From Bacillota bacterium (GTDB lineage: Bacteria; Bacillota; Clostridia; UBA1381; UMGS1253): a stretch of DNA of 64,000 nt. The translations under genes and the position numbers were made by a program. Positions within the stretch are counted from its first letter, which is position 1, and every line of letters starts with the position of its first letter. The notes below the pieces were generated by a model. The model was not told the DNA's origin. It did no database searches and saw nothing but the letters and a program-made list of their open reading frames with translations. Shown here piece by piece: positions 42,954-52,477 of the stretch. The stretch is from positions 1 through 64,000 of the forward strand of contig JAKJBW010000009.1 of the NCBI GenBank assembly GCA_022706785.1, read 5' to 3'.

Positions 42954-44135
42954 TTACTTCGCGGCCGCCTTCAGCATCGCCATGGCCTGGGCTGTTTCTT
43001 CGGCATCGCCGAACGCCGTCATCCTGAAAAAGCCTTCGCCGTTTGTGCCGAAGCCCGCTCCGGGCGTGCCCACGATACCCAGCTCACCCAGCAGGTAGTC
43101 AAAATAATCCCACGATTTATAGCCGCGGGGGCACTTAAGCCATATGTAGGGTGAGTTAATGCCGCCGGTGAACCACATACCCATATCGGTCATGGTATCT
43201 GCAATGGTTTTGGCGTTATTCATATAGATCGCTATACTCTCTTTGATTTGGCTTCGGCCCTCGGGGGTAAACACGGCAGCCGCACCACGCTGTACGGTAT
43301 AGGCGACGCCGTTGAACTTGGTGGTCTGGCGGCGCAGCCAGAGCTTGTTGAGATGTACACCGTCAAAGCACAGCTCAGACGGCACTACGGTGTAGCCGCA
43401 GCGGGTGCCTGTAAAGCCTGCGGTCTTGGAAAAAGAACAAAACTCAATGGCGCACTTTTTTGCGCCCTCAATTTCGTAAATACTGCGCGGCAGCTTATCG
43501 TCGGCAATGAACGCCTCATACGCCGCGTCAAAAAGGATCACGCTGTCATGCGCGATGGCGTAATCCACCCACTGCTTAAGCTGCTCACGTGTGTAAACCG
43601 CGCCGGTTGGATTATTTGGTGAGCACAGGTAGATGATGTCGGCGTGCAGCGCCTCATCGGGCAAGGGCAAAAACAGATTGCTCTGGCTTGCGTCCATAAA
43701 CAGGATATTGCGCCCGGCCATGATATTCGTATCCACATATACCGGATAGACAGGATTCGGAATGAGAACTGTATTATCTGTACAAAAAATATCCAAAATG
43801 TTTCCGATATCGCTTTTGGCGCCATCGCTTACAAACACCTCGTCGCTGGCAAGCACTACGCCGCGCTCCCCATAATACGCGCAGATCGCCTCGCGCAAAA
43901 AAGCGTAACCCTGCTCGGGACCGTAGCCCCGAAAGGTATCCCTGCCGCCTAATTCACGCGCCGCATCCACCATAGCGGCAACCACGCTTTCGCAAAGCGG
44001 CTGCGTCACATCACCGATGCCAAGTTTGATGATCTTTTTGCCGGGGTTTGCGCTTTGGTAGGCGGAAACTTTTTTCGCAATATCAGAAAACAAATAGCTC
44101 TCCTGCAGATTAGCATAATTTTGATTGATCTTCAT
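42954..44135 (-). CDS. dapL: LL-diaminopimelate aminotransferase
   Basis: A 393-residue fold-type I PLP enzyme making LL-DAP directly from tetrahydrodipicolinate, bypassing DapD/DapE. The start is ATG 44135 (MKINQNYANLQESYLF) behind GGGGAGAAAGG. Motifs: IKLGIGDVTQPLC, GYGPEQGYAFLREAI, DGAKSDIGNI, SPNNPTGAVY and the PLP lysine in SFSKTAGFTGTRCGY. It lies directly downstream of the CarB-DapF gene, whose DapF part makes meso-DAP from its product; the usual dapF-dapL neighbourhood. Confidence 0.96.
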   Translation of the reverse strand: MKINQNYANLQESYLFSDIAKKVSAYQSANPGKKIIKLGIGDVTQPLCESVVAAMVDAARELGGRDTFRGYGPEQGYAFLREAICAYYGERGVVLASDEVFVSDGAKSDIGNILDIFCTDNTVLIPNPVYPVYVDTNIMAGRNILFMDASQSNLFLPLPDEALHADIIYLCSPNNPTGAVYTREQLKQWVDYAIAHDSVILFDAAYEAFIADDKLPRSIYEIEGAKKCAIEFCSFSKTAGFTGTRCGYTVVPSELCFDGVHLNKLWLRRQTTKFNGVAYTVQRGAAAVFTPEGRSQIKESIAIYMNNAKTIADTMTDMGMWFTGGINSPYIWLKCPRGYKSWDYFDYLLGELGIVGTPGAGFGTNGEGFFRMTAFGDAEETAQAMAMLKAAAK

Positions 44136-44238
44136 AGCACCTTTCTCCCCTTTTAAAAACATATATGCCCGGTATAATGACAATTTATTATAGTCTTAGA
44201 AAAAATATCACAGTTTTTATATCTGAAACAAAGCCGGA

Positions 44239-47200
44239 CTATACCTCCACGCAGCCCTCAAAAACCTTTCTTGCGCCGCCGGTCATATAAACGGTGTCGT
44301 CGGTGTAGCGGATGATGAGCGTGCCGCCCTTAAGGCGCACTGTGATATCTTCGTTTTTGTTGCAAAAGCCGTTTTCCACAGCCGCCACAGCCGCCGCGCA
44401 CGCGCCTGTGCCGCAGGCCCAGGTTTCGCCGCTGCCGCGCTCCCATACGCGCATTTTGAGCGTGTTTTTGTCGATCACACTGACAAACTCCGTATTGACG
44501 CGTTCGGGGAAAAGCGGGTCATGCTCAAAGAGCGGCCCTTCCTCTTCTATCTTTAAATGATCCAGCGTGTCGCGGAACACCACACAGTGCGGATTGCCCA
44601 TGGAAACACAGGTGATGCGCTGTTTTTTGCCGGCTACAGTCACTTCCCTGTCGATCACCGCGCCGCCGTCAAGCGCCACGGGTATCTTTCCCGGCTCAAG
44701 CTGTGCGCTTCCCATGTCCACGCACACTGAACTGACCCTGTCGTTTTGGGTGTAGAGCTTTAAGTGCTTGATACCGCTTAAAGTTTCAATATCCAGCTCC
44801 TTTTTCCTTGCCATACCGTTGTCGTAAAGGTATTTGCCTACACAGCGGATGGCGTTGCCGCACATCCTGCCTTCGCTGCCGTCCAGGTTAAACATGCGCA
44901 TCTTGGCGTCGGCCACCTCGGACGGGCAGATCAGCACAATGCCGTCGCCGCCGATGCCAAAGTGGCGGTCGGAAAGCAGAACGCTGATGGATTCGGGGCT
45001 TACCACCTCCTGCTCAAAGCAGTTGAAGTATATGTAGTCGTTGCCGATGCCCTCCATCTTGGTAAACGCAAGCTTCATGCGCTCGCTGCGCATAGCGTTG
45101 ATATCAACAAGCTCAGTGCTGTACGGCGTATAGCGGCTTTTGAGAATATCGGCCAGAGCGCTTGCCGTATCCAGAGAGGTCAGGCAGGGTATGGCATGCT
45201 CGGACGCTGTGCGGCGGATCTTCACACTGTCGCGGTTGGGCATCCTGCCCTTTGACGACGTGGAAATGACATACTGCACCTTTCCGCTGAGCAGAAGCGT
45301 TTGGGTGTTGTCCTCGGACTGGTGGATCTTGCCCACCGTTTCACAGGCAAGCCCGGCGTTTGAAAGCACCTTGGCTGTGCCGCCCGTGGCGTACAGCGAA
45401 AAACCAAGCTCGGCGTATTTGCGCGCAATGTCGGCGATCTCCGGCTTGTCGGTGTCTCGGACTGTGATGAGCACACCGCCGCGTTTTTTCATCTTATACC
45501 CGGCCGCGATAAGCCCCTTATAGAGCGCTTCGGTAAGGTTTTTGCCGATACCCAAAACCTCGCCCGTCGACTTCATCTCGGGGCCAAGGTGGGTATCCAC
45601 GTCGATCAGCTTTTCAAACGAGAACACCGGCACCTTCACCGCCACATACGGCGGCGTGCGGTACAATCCTGTGCCAAAGCCCATAGACGACAGCTTCTCG
45701 CCAAGCATGGCGCGCGTGGCCAGATCCACCATAGGCACGCCCGTCACCTTGCTGATGTAGGGCACAGTCCTTGATGAGCGCGGGTTCACCTCAATCACAT
45801 AGATTTCGTTCCGGTGGATGACGTATTGAATATTGATTAGCCCGCGTGTTTTAAGCGCCAGGGCAAGCTTTTTGGTATAATCCACCACTTTTTCGGTGAT
45901 GTCTCCGCTGACGTTGAAGGCGGGATACACCGCAATGGAGTCGCCCGAATGGATACCGGCGCGCTCGATATGCTCCATAATGCCCGGAATCAGGATTTGC
46001 TCCCCATCACAGATGGCGTCCACCTCAATTTCGATGCCCGTGAGGTATTTATCAATCAGCACGGGATTCTCGATCCCCTGCGTCAAAATAATATCCATGT
46101 ACTCTTTGATGTCCTCGTCACTAAACGCAATGATCATGTTCTGCCCGCCCAGTACATAGGAAGGCCGCATCAGGACAGGATAGCTCAGCGCGTTCGCCGC
46201 CGCCAGCGCCTGCTCGGTATTCATGATGGTGCCGCCGCGCGGGCGTTTGATGTCAAGACTTTCAAGCAGCGCATCAAAGCGCTCCCTGTCCTCCGCCGCG
46301 TCGATGCTGTCGGCAGGCGTGCCCAAAATTTTCACGCCCGATTTTTCCAAGAATTTAGTCAGCTTGATGGCTGTCTGACCGCCAAACGCCACCACAACGC
46401 CATACGGCTTTTCGGTCGCGATAATATTGGCCACATCCTCCGGCGTGGGCGGCTCAAAATACAGACGGTCGGCGGTGTCAAAGTCGGTGGACACGGTTTC
46501 GGGGTTGTTGTTGACAATCGCAACCTCGTAGCCGGCCTCCTTGAGCGCCCATACGCAGTGCACTGAGGCATAGTCAAACTCAATGCCCTGGCCGATGCGG
46601 ATAGGCCCGGAACCAAATACGATTACCGTCTGCTTTCCGCTGTTGTTGTTCTGTATAAACTCCGCCGCCTCGTTGGCGGAATCGTATGTGGAGTAGAAAT
46701 ACGGGGTCTGGGCTTCAAACTCCGCCGCGCAGGTGTCAACCATTTTAAACGAAGCGGTAAGCGGATTTTTAATCTTTGCGCCGGTCAGGTTTTCAATCAC
46801 ACGGTCGGGATAGCCCATCTTTTTGGCGGCAACATACAGCTCTTCGGAAAGCTCTCCCCCGCTTGTCTTCACACCGGAAAGAAGCCTTTCCATATTCTCA
46901 ATATTTTTAAGCTTATATAAAAACCAATTATCTATTTTCGTAATTTCATTGATTTTTTCGCATGGTATCCCGCGGCGCAGCGCTTCGTAGACAACAAACA
47001 GCCTCTGGTCGGTGCACTGGCCAAGCCTTGATCCAATTTCGCTGTCGCTAAGCCCGGCAAGCGCCGGCATGGCAAGGGAGTCGAGCGATATTTCGGCGCC
47101 GCGCACCGCCTTTAGGAGCGCCGTTTCAAAGTTGACGCCGATGGCCATCACCTCGCCCGTTGCCTTCATCTGTGTGCCCAGCGTGCGCGCGGCATACACA

Positions 47201-48294
47201 AATTTATCAAACGGCCACTTGGGCAGCTTGACCACCACATAATCCAGCGCAGGCTCAAAGCAGGCACAGGTTTTGCCTGTCACCGCGTTGGTGACCTCGT
47301 CGAGATGATAACCGATGGCGATCTTGGCGGCGACCTTGGCGATGGGGTAGCCCGTCGCCTTAGACGCTAAAGCCGAAGAGCGCGACACACGCGGATTTAC
47401 CTCAATCACGGCGTATTCAAAGCTTTCGGGATGCAGCGCAAACTGGCAGTTGCAGCCGCCTTCCACACCCAGCGCACTGATAATATTAAGCGCTGCGCTG
47501 CGCAGCATCTGATATTCCTTGTCCGACAGCGTAACAGCAGGCGCGATGACGATGGAATCGCCGGTATGTACGCCAACAGGGTCGAAATTTTCCATAGAGC
47601 AGACCGTGATGACGTTGCCCGCACGGTCGCGCATTACCTCAAACTCAATTTCCTTCCAGCCCGAGATGCACTTTTCCACAAGGATCTGCGTGATGGGCGA
47701 AAGGCGCAGGCCATTTTCCGCTATTTTGCGAAGCTCGGCTTCGTCGGCGGCAATGCCGCCGCCGCTGCCGCCCAGCGTGAAGGCGGGGCGCACAATCACA
47801 GGATAGCCTATCGAAGCGGCAAACGCCACTGCGGACTCGATATCGTTGACTACCTCAGACGGGATCACAGGCTCACCTATGCTTTGCATGGTGTCCTTAA
47901 ACATCTGGCGGTCCTCCGCCTTGTCAATGGTAAGCGGATCCGCACCCAGCAGGCGCACGCCGTGCGAGACCAAAAAGCCCTCCTTGGCAAGCTGCATGGA
48001 AAGCGTAAGGCCTGTCTGGCCGCCAAGCGTGGAGAGCACGCTGTCGGGACGCTCCTTTAAAATCACGCGTTTTACAGTGTCCAGCGTAAGCGGCTCAATA
48101 TAGATTTTATCCGCCATAGCATTGTCGGTCATGATGGTAGCGGGATTGGAATTTAAAAGAACGACCTCAAGCCCTTCTTCCTTCAGTGCGCGGCAGGCCT
48201 GAGTGCCGGCATAGTCAAACTCGGCAGCCTGTCCGATCACAATCGGCCCCGAGCCGATCACCAGTATTTTTTTGATGGTATTATCCTTAGGCAT
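44239..48294 (-). CDS. carB-dapF: Carbamoyl phosphate synthase large chain fused to diaminopimelate epimerase
   Basis: One uninterrupted frame of 1351 codons. Residues 1-1072 are a full-length CarB: two ATP-grasp halves (IGSGPIVIGQAAEFDYAG, VNPRVSRSSALASK; FGSGPIRIGQGIEFDYA, VNPRSSRTVPYISK) and a C-terminal MGS domain (SLYATGGTAKVL). Residues 1073-1351 are a full-length DapF starting MKLAFTKMEGIGND, with both catalytic cysteines, RMCGNA (C1145) and ACGTGAC (C1294). No stop codon and no good ribosome site lie at the join. Both parts look active. Whether the protein stays fused, is cleaved or also starts internally is unknown. Confidence 0.93.
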   Translation of the reverse strand: MPKDNTIKKILVIGSGPIVIGQAAEFDYAGTQACRALKEEGLEVVLLNSNPATIMTDNAMADKIYIEPLTLDTVKRVILKERPDSVLSTLGGQTGLTLSMQLAKEGFLVSHGVRLLGADPLTIDKAEDRQMFKDTMQSIGEPVIPSEVVNDIESAVAFAASIGYPVIVRPAFTLGGSGGGIAADEAELRKIAENGLRLSPITQILVEKCISGWKEIEFEVMRDRAGNVITVCSMENFDPVGVHTGDSIVIAPAVTLSDKEYQMLRSAALNIISALGVEGGCNCQFALHPESFEYAVIEVNPRVSRSSALASKATGYPIAKVAAKIAIGYHLDEVTNAVTGKTCACFEPALDYVVVKLPKWPFDKFVYAARTLGTQMKATGEVMAIGVNFETALLKAVRGAEISLDSLAMPALAGLSDSEIGSRLGQCTDQRLFVVYEALRRGIPCEKINEITKIDNWFLYKLKNIENMERLLSGVKTSGGELSEELYVAAKKMGYPDRVIENLTGAKIKNPLTASFKMVDTCAAEFEAQTPYFYSTYDSANEAAEFIQNNNSGKQTVIVFGSGPIRIGQGIEFDYASVHCVWALKEAGYEVAIVNNNPETVSTDFDTADRLYFEPPTPEDVANIIATEKPYGVVVAFGGQTAIKLTKFLEKSGVKILGTPADSIDAAEDRERFDALLESLDIKRPRGGTIMNTEQALAAANALSYPVLMRPSYVLGGQNMIIAFSDEDIKEYMDIILTQGIENPVLIDKYLTGIEIEVDAICDGEQILIPGIMEHIERAGIHSGDSIAVYPAFNVSGDITEKVVDYTKKLALALKTRGLINIQYVIHRNEIYVIEVNPRSSRTVPYISKVTGVPMVDLATRAMLGEKLSSMGFGTGLYRTPPYVAVKVPVFSFEKLIDVDTHLGPEMKSTGEVLGIGKNLTEALYKGLIAAGYKMKKRGGVLITVRDTDKPEIADIARKYAELGFSLYATGGTAKVLSNAGLACETVGKIHQSEDNTQTLLLSGKVQYVISTSSKGRMPNRDSVKIRRTASEHAIPCLTSLDTASALADILKSRYTPYSTELVDINAMRSERMKLAFTKMEGIGNDYIYFNCFEQEVVSPESISVLLSDRHFGIGGDGIVLICPSEVADAKMRMFNLDGSEGRMCGNAIRCVGKYLYDNGMARKKELDIETLSGIKHLKLYTQNDRVSSVCVDMGSAQLEPGKIPVALDGGAVIDREVTVAGKKQRITCVSMGNPHCVVFRDTLDHLKIEEEGPLFEHDPLFPERVNTEFVSVIDKNTLKMRVWERGSGETWACGTGACAAAVAAVENGFCNKNEDITVRLKGGTLIIRYTDDTVYMTGGARKVFEGCVEV

Positions 48295-48295
48295 C

Positions 48296-49399
48296 CTATG
48301 CGTCCCCCTTTTTTGCGTATTCGTCCATCAGTTCAATAAAACGCTTAAACAGAAACGAGGTGTCAAGGGGTCCGGCTGACGCTTCAGGATGGAATTGCAC
48401 CGAAAACGCGGGCATGTCCGAATAATCAATGCCCTCGCATGTCCCGTCGTTGGCATTTTTATAACGTTCGCAGGCGTTTGGCGGCAATGTGGACGGCGTC
48501 ACCGCGTAGCCGTGGTTCTGGCTGGTAATGTATACGCGGCCTGTCAGCGTGTCGCGCACCGGCTGATTGGCGCCGCGGTGGCCGTATTTGAGCTTTTCTG
48601 TCGATGCGCCCTGTGCCAGCGCCAAAAGCTGATGCCCCAGGCAGATGCCGAATATGGGCCGCCCGGAATCAGACAGCTTTTTTAATTCTGCAATAATGCC
48701 CGTATTTTCAGCCGGGTCGCCCGGCCCGTTGGAAAGCATAACCCCATCCGGAGCATACGCCAAAATCTGATCCGCCGTTGAAGCGGCGTCAAACACGCGG
48801 ACATGGCAGCCGTTGGCCTCCAGCTGCTTTTGAATGCTGCCCTTGGCGCCAAAATCCCAAAGCGCCACCCTTTTGCCCGCGCAAAGCTGCCCGTCCGTAT
48901 CCTCCCCCGCCAGGGCGCTGACACTGACAGCGTTCACCGCGTTTTCCACCCGCCAGGCGCGTATTTTTTCAAGCTTTACATCCATATTCTGTATATCGTT
49001 TGCGATCATGGCGTTGCATACGCCAAATTCGCGGATAATCTTTGTCAGCTCTCGCGTGTCAATGTCGTAAAGGCCGATTATGCCCTGCTTTTTCAGATAA
49101 CCGTCAAGCTCCCCTTCACATCTGAAATTGGAAGGGTCATGGCACCACTCCCGCACTATGTATGCGCGAAGAAACGGGCGCACGCTTTCAAAATCGGCCG
49201 GTATCACGCCGTAGTTGCCGATCAGAGGAAAGGTCTGCACCACAATCTGACCGTAATAGCTGGGGTCGGTCAGCGTTTCCAAATACCCCGTCATAGCGGT
49301 TGTAAAAACCAGCTCGCCTATTGTTTCGGCGGCGGCGCCAAAGCGCCTGGCGGTGAACACCCGCCCGTTTTCCAGTATAAGATATGCCGTATGGTTCAT
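48296..49399 (-). CDS. carA: Carbamoyl phosphate synthase small chain
   Basis: A 367-residue glutamine amidotransferase subunit that feeds ammonia to CarB for arginine and pyrimidine synthesis. N-terminal AYLILENGRVF and EVVFTTAMTGYLETLTDPSYYGQ-like segment (ELVFTTAMTGYLETL), then the GATase domain with GPGDP, GICLGHQLLA (nucleophile Cys) and FHPEASAGP. The stop is one base from the carB start, so the two are coupled. Ribosome site GGAGGTAGCAT. Confidence 0.96.
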   Translation of the reverse strand: MNHTAYLILENGRVFTARRFGAAAETIGELVFTTAMTGYLETLTDPSYYGQIVVQTFPLIGNYGVIPADFESVRPFLRAYIVREWCHDPSNFRCEGELDGYLKKQGIIGLYDIDTRELTKIIREFGVCNAMIANDIQNMDVKLEKIRAWRVENAVNAVSVSALAGEDTDGQLCAGKRVALWDFGAKGSIQKQLEANGCHVRVFDAASTADQILAYAPDGVMLSNGPGDPAENTGIIAELKKLSDSGRPIFGICLGHQLLALAQGASTEKLKYGHRGANQPVRDTLTGRVYITSQNHGYAVTPSTLPPNACERYKNANDGTCEGIDYSDMPAFSVQFHPEASAGPLDTSFLFKRFIELMDEYAKKGDA

Positions 49400-49457
49400 A
49401 TGCTACCTCCAGTCTTGTGCGGCAAACCGCCGCAGCCGTTTTTCACTTTTGTACCTT

Positions 49458-50027
49458 TTAGTTCTCATAAGCATTCAAAATCGCCTGCGCCACCTCCGCG
49501 CGTTTAATGCGCATATCCATCGCCTGCTTTTCAATGTAGCGGTGCGCCTGCGCCTCTGTCATACTCAGATATTGTATCAGTGTGCATTTGGCACGGTCTA
49601 TCAGACGGTTTTCCTCTATTTTTCTCTGGAGCCTCGTGTTTTCGTCGCGCAGGCTCAACAGCCTGCGGTGCGCCGCTTCCACAAGCTTTAAGGTCTGGTA
49701 GAAAAACTGCCGGCTGATGGGCTTGGGAAACACAAACACCCCGGCATCCTCCACCTTTTGGGCCACCTCGTCGCACATCTCGGCACGCACGATCAGTATC
49801 ACGCCGGACATGGTATCCTGCGCGCACATCTCGGCCAGCTCATCGCCGAATTCATCCGACAGCGGCGCATTGATGACGATCAGGTCAAACTCCGACTCAA
49901 GCAGCGCACGGCGAACCTCGCCGCCGCCCGACAATACGGTGATCCGGGAAAGGGCGTAAGGGCGAAAAAGCTCCGATAATGAGTCCTTTCCCTTTTCACC
50001 GCTCGACACGATCAGCACATTTTCCAC
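49458..50027 (-). CDS. ANTAR-domain RNA-binding antiterminator with receiver-like domain
   Basis: A 189-residue protein with a GTG start behind GGGGGTGG. The N-terminal 110 residues resemble a CheY-type receiver (FDLIVINAPLSDEFG) but phospho-acceptor Asp is not obvious. A coiled linker (RLLSLRDENTRLQRKIEENRLIDRAKCTLIQ, in parts) leads to the ANTAR domain LSMTEAQAHRYIEKQAMDMRIKRAEVAQAIL, which binds paired hexaloop RNA hairpins to block terminators. Directly downstream of glnA, whose leader has a terminator; likely target nitrogen genes. Confidence 0.88.
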   Translation of the reverse strand: MENVLIVSSGEKGKDSLSELFRPYALSRITVLSGGGEVRRALLESEFDLIVINAPLSDEFGDELAEMCAQDTMSGVILIVRAEMCDEVAQKVEDAGVFVFPKPISRQFFYQTLKLVEAAHRRLLSLRDENTRLQRKIEENRLIDRAKCTLIQYLSMTEAQAHRYIEKQAMDMRIKRAEVAQAILNAYEN

Positions 50028-50086
50028 GCCGCCACCCCCTTACCGCAAAAGCTTTGTGCCGCTTTTTCGGCACGCGTCCCGCCCGC

Positions 50087-51406
50087 TCACATATCCAAAA
50101 AGTACCTTTGATGCTCAAAAGCGGCGCGGTCCTGGGCCTCGGCATAGCTTTTCCACATTTCCCTTTTGGCTTCAATGTATTTGTCCAAAAGCCTGGCGGG
50201 AACGGCCTTGCGCACAAAGGCGCTCGACTCCGCCGCGGTCAAAGCCTCTTTTAAGTTTTTAGGAAGCGTAGCAATACCGGCAAGCGCTTCTTTTGTTGCG
50301 CTGCTAAAGTCAAGATCGCAAGGCGCCGGAAGCGGCAGCTTGCCTCCAATGCCGTCAAGCCCGGCATAGATCAGCAATGCAAAAGCCAGATAAGGATTGC
50401 ACGACGCATCCGCGCTGCGTAGCTCCACACAGCCGGGCACGCCCCTGGCATAGGGGACCCTGACAAGCTGGGAATGGTTCTGACGCGACCATGTGATATA
50501 TTTAGGCGCCTCAAACGCACCGAAGCGTGCGTAGGAATTGGTGATAGGGTTTAAAAATACGGTGATCTGCGCTATTTTATCCAATATGCCGGCAATAAAG
50601 CTTTTTCCCGCGCCGGCGCTTTCAAACGCATTATTGTCAAAAATATTAACACCGTCCTTAATCATGGACAGATTAATATGCAGGCCGCTTCCGCTCTGGT
50701 CGGCAAACGGTTTAGGCATGAATGACGCAAAAAGCCCGTCCCGCGCCGCAATGGTTTTCACCACCGATTTAAAGGTGATAAACTGGTCCGCCGCAGTGAG
50801 CGCATCGGTGTAAGTCAGGTCAATCTCATTTTGCCCCGGCCCCGGCCCGTGATGGGACCGCTCCGGCGCAATCCCCATCTCCTCAAGGGTAAGGCATATC
50901 TCCCGGCGTACATTTTCGCCCTTGTCAAGCGGCGCTATGGCGCAGTAGCCGGCCTTATCCTGCAAAATATCTGTGGGGTATCCCGCCTCGTCGTATTCCG
51001 TAAGATAAAACTCGCACTCTGTACCGATCTTGCAGGCGTAGCCGGCATCCTCGGCCTGCCTGACCGCCTCTTTTAAAATAGCCCGACCGTCTCCCTCAAA
51101 ACGGGACCCGTCGGGACGATAAATATCACAAAACAAACGGACAACACGGCCATGGGAGGGACGCCACGGCAAAACCGACAATGTTGACGGGTCGGGCATC
51201 AAAAACAAGTCCGATTCGGCCACATTGTTAAACCCCTGCACAAATGATGCGTCAAAGCCCAGTCCATTTTCAAACGCACGCTTAAGCGTATCCGGCATAA
51301 TGGAAATATTCTTCTGACCGCCAAAAATATCGCAGAATGCCAAGCGTATGAACTTCACGTCATTGTCCTGCACAAACCGAATAACCTCGGCCATGGTATA
51401 TCCCAT
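50087..51406 (-). CDS. glnA: Glutamine synthetase type I
   Basis: A 439-residue dodecamer-forming enzyme making glutamine from glutamate, ATP and ammonia. I use ATG 51406 (MGYTMAEVIRFV) behind GGAGGTGCGC; the frame opens at 51466. Motifs: IRLAFCDIFG (latch), DGSRFEGDGR, TECEFYL, HHGPGPGQNEIDL, GSGLHINLS and NPITNSYARFGAFEAPKY with RVPYAR. The C-terminus lacks a clear adenylylation Tyr motif, so it looks like the GSI-alpha type regulated by feedback. It is followed by an ANTAR gene and preceded by a structured leader. Confidence 0.95.
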   Translation of the reverse strand: MGYTMAEVIRFVQDNDVKFIRLAFCDIFGGQKNISIMPDTLKRAFENGLGFDASFVQGFNNVAESDLFLMPDPSTLSVLPWRPSHGRVVRLFCDIYRPDGSRFEGDGRAILKEAVRQAEDAGYACKIGTECEFYLTEYDEAGYPTDILQDKAGYCAIAPLDKGENVRREICLTLEEMGIAPERSHHGPGPGQNEIDLTYTDALTAADQFITFKSVVKTIAARDGLFASFMPKPFADQSGSGLHINLSMIKDGVNIFDNNAFESAGAGKSFIAGILDKIAQITVFLNPITNSYARFGAFEAPKYITWSRQNHSQLVRVPYARGVPGCVELRSADASCNPYLAFALLIYAGLDGIGGKLPLPAPCDLDFSSATKEALAGIATLPKNLKEALTAAESSAFVRKAVPARLLDKYIEAKREMWKSYAEAQDRAAFEHQRYFLDM

Positions 51407-51448
51407 GAGCGCACCTCCATTGTAAATCAAACTAGATACTGTGCCTGC

Positions 51449-51648
51449 AAAAAGCCTGTGCCCCATTCTGGCACAACCTCATTACAGCGTTTTTACATGA
51501 AAAATAAGCCCAAAAGGGCGCCGCCCGCACCGTTTGCTAACCTAAGACCGGGCGCTTTCCCAGCATCCCAGCCTCATCCGCATGGCCACATGCCAGTGAC
51601 CGTCCGGCGCCATTTGCACGCTTAATGTTTCAGGCATCTTAAGCAAAC
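51449..51648 (-). promoter_or_regulatory. Structured leader and terminator before glnA
   Basis: A long-range pair GTTTGCT/AGCAAAC (51648-51642 with 51538-51532) frames a GC-rich domain. Just before the ribosome site, TGTGCC/GGCACA (51475-51470 with 51462-51457) is followed by GGCTTTTT, a short intrinsic terminator (51449-51475). A second weak GCCC/GGGC hairpin with ATTTTT lies at about 51500-51523. This looks like an attenuator; with the ANTAR protein downstream, antitermination is likely. I cannot match it to a named riboswitch. Confidence 0.5.
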
Positions 51649-51751
51649 CCTTATCTATTATACACGATATCACTCAAAGTATAAAGTAGTTTTCTAACTT
51701 TTTTTAAAATTGCGTCGCAGCCGTAAAACCTCCGACACACACAGGAGCTTA

Positions 51752-52477
51752 TTAGTTCTGGGTATACAGCTGCTTGTAGGGATTCTTGGTATTGGGGACA
51801 AGCACATAAAACTGCCCGGACAAAATCTTTTTTGCATCCCAGCCGAATTCGCCGCAGAATTCTTTGATATAGCCTTCTACCCCCGCCATATCCTCCTCGT
51901 CGGCTTTGCCGGCGATAACCTGCTCCGGCATACGCTCGGGAAGCTGGTCACAGCGCAAAAAGATTTTGCCGCCGTGCATGCCCGTGCCGCAGAAATTACC
52001 TACCGGCGCACGGCCGCCTTTGTCGTTGCCAAGCACGATGATAATGCCGCCCGCCTGATATTCACCCAGAAAGCTGCCCGTCACACCGCCGATAACGATG
52101 ACGGGCACCTTGTCCTGATACGCTTTCATATGTATGCCGGCACGATAACCCACATCGCCTTCCACAAAAATCTTGCCGCCGCGCATGGCGTAGCCTGTCG
52201 CGTCTCCGGCCGAACCGTGTATCACAATACGCCCTTCGTTCATGGTATCGCCGGTCGCATCCTGCGCGTTTCCGGTCACGACAACTTCACTTCCGTCCAT
52301 GTATGCACCCAAAGCATTGCCCGGAACGCCGTGAATGGTGATTTTTTTGCCGCCCAGACCGCTTGCGATATAACGCTGGCCCAAACACTTTTCTATAGTA
52401 ATCTCACTGTCCTTCTCCCGGCGTATCATATCATTGAGCGTTTCAAAATGCATACCGTCCGCATCTATCGTTCTCAC
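51752..52477 (-). CDS. Glutamate synthase GXGXG-domain subunit (archaeal-type)
   Basis: A 241-residue right-handed beta-helix, the C-terminal domain of GltB as a separate subunit. Repeats of G-x-x-G-x-G fill residues 35-200 (GLGGKKITIHGVPGNALGAYM, NEGRIVIHGSAGDATGYAMRGG, in parts). It starts at GTG in a GTGA overlap with the FAD-protein stop. With the amidotransferase and FMN subunits at 55-58 kb it rebuilds a full GltB. Its role is structural, linking ammonia and synthase sites. Confidence 0.9.
   Translation of the reverse strand: MRTIDADGMHFETLNDMIRREKDSEITIEKCLGQRYIASGLGGKKITIHGVPGNALGAYMDGSEVVVTGNAQDATGDTMNEGRIVIHGSAGDATGYAMRGGKIFVEGDVGYRAGIHMKAYQDKVPVIVIGGVTGSFLGEYQAGGIIIVLGNDKGGRAPVGNFCGTGMHGGKIFLRCDQLPERMPEQVIAGKADEEDMAGVEGYIKEFCGEFGWDAKKILSGQFYVLVPNTKNPYKQLYTQN

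Noticed and set aside
51449-51648. glnA leader as a cobalamin or glutamine riboswitch
   Set aside because: A few short matches appear (CACTGG, GCCGGACGG) but the conserved core order is not there.
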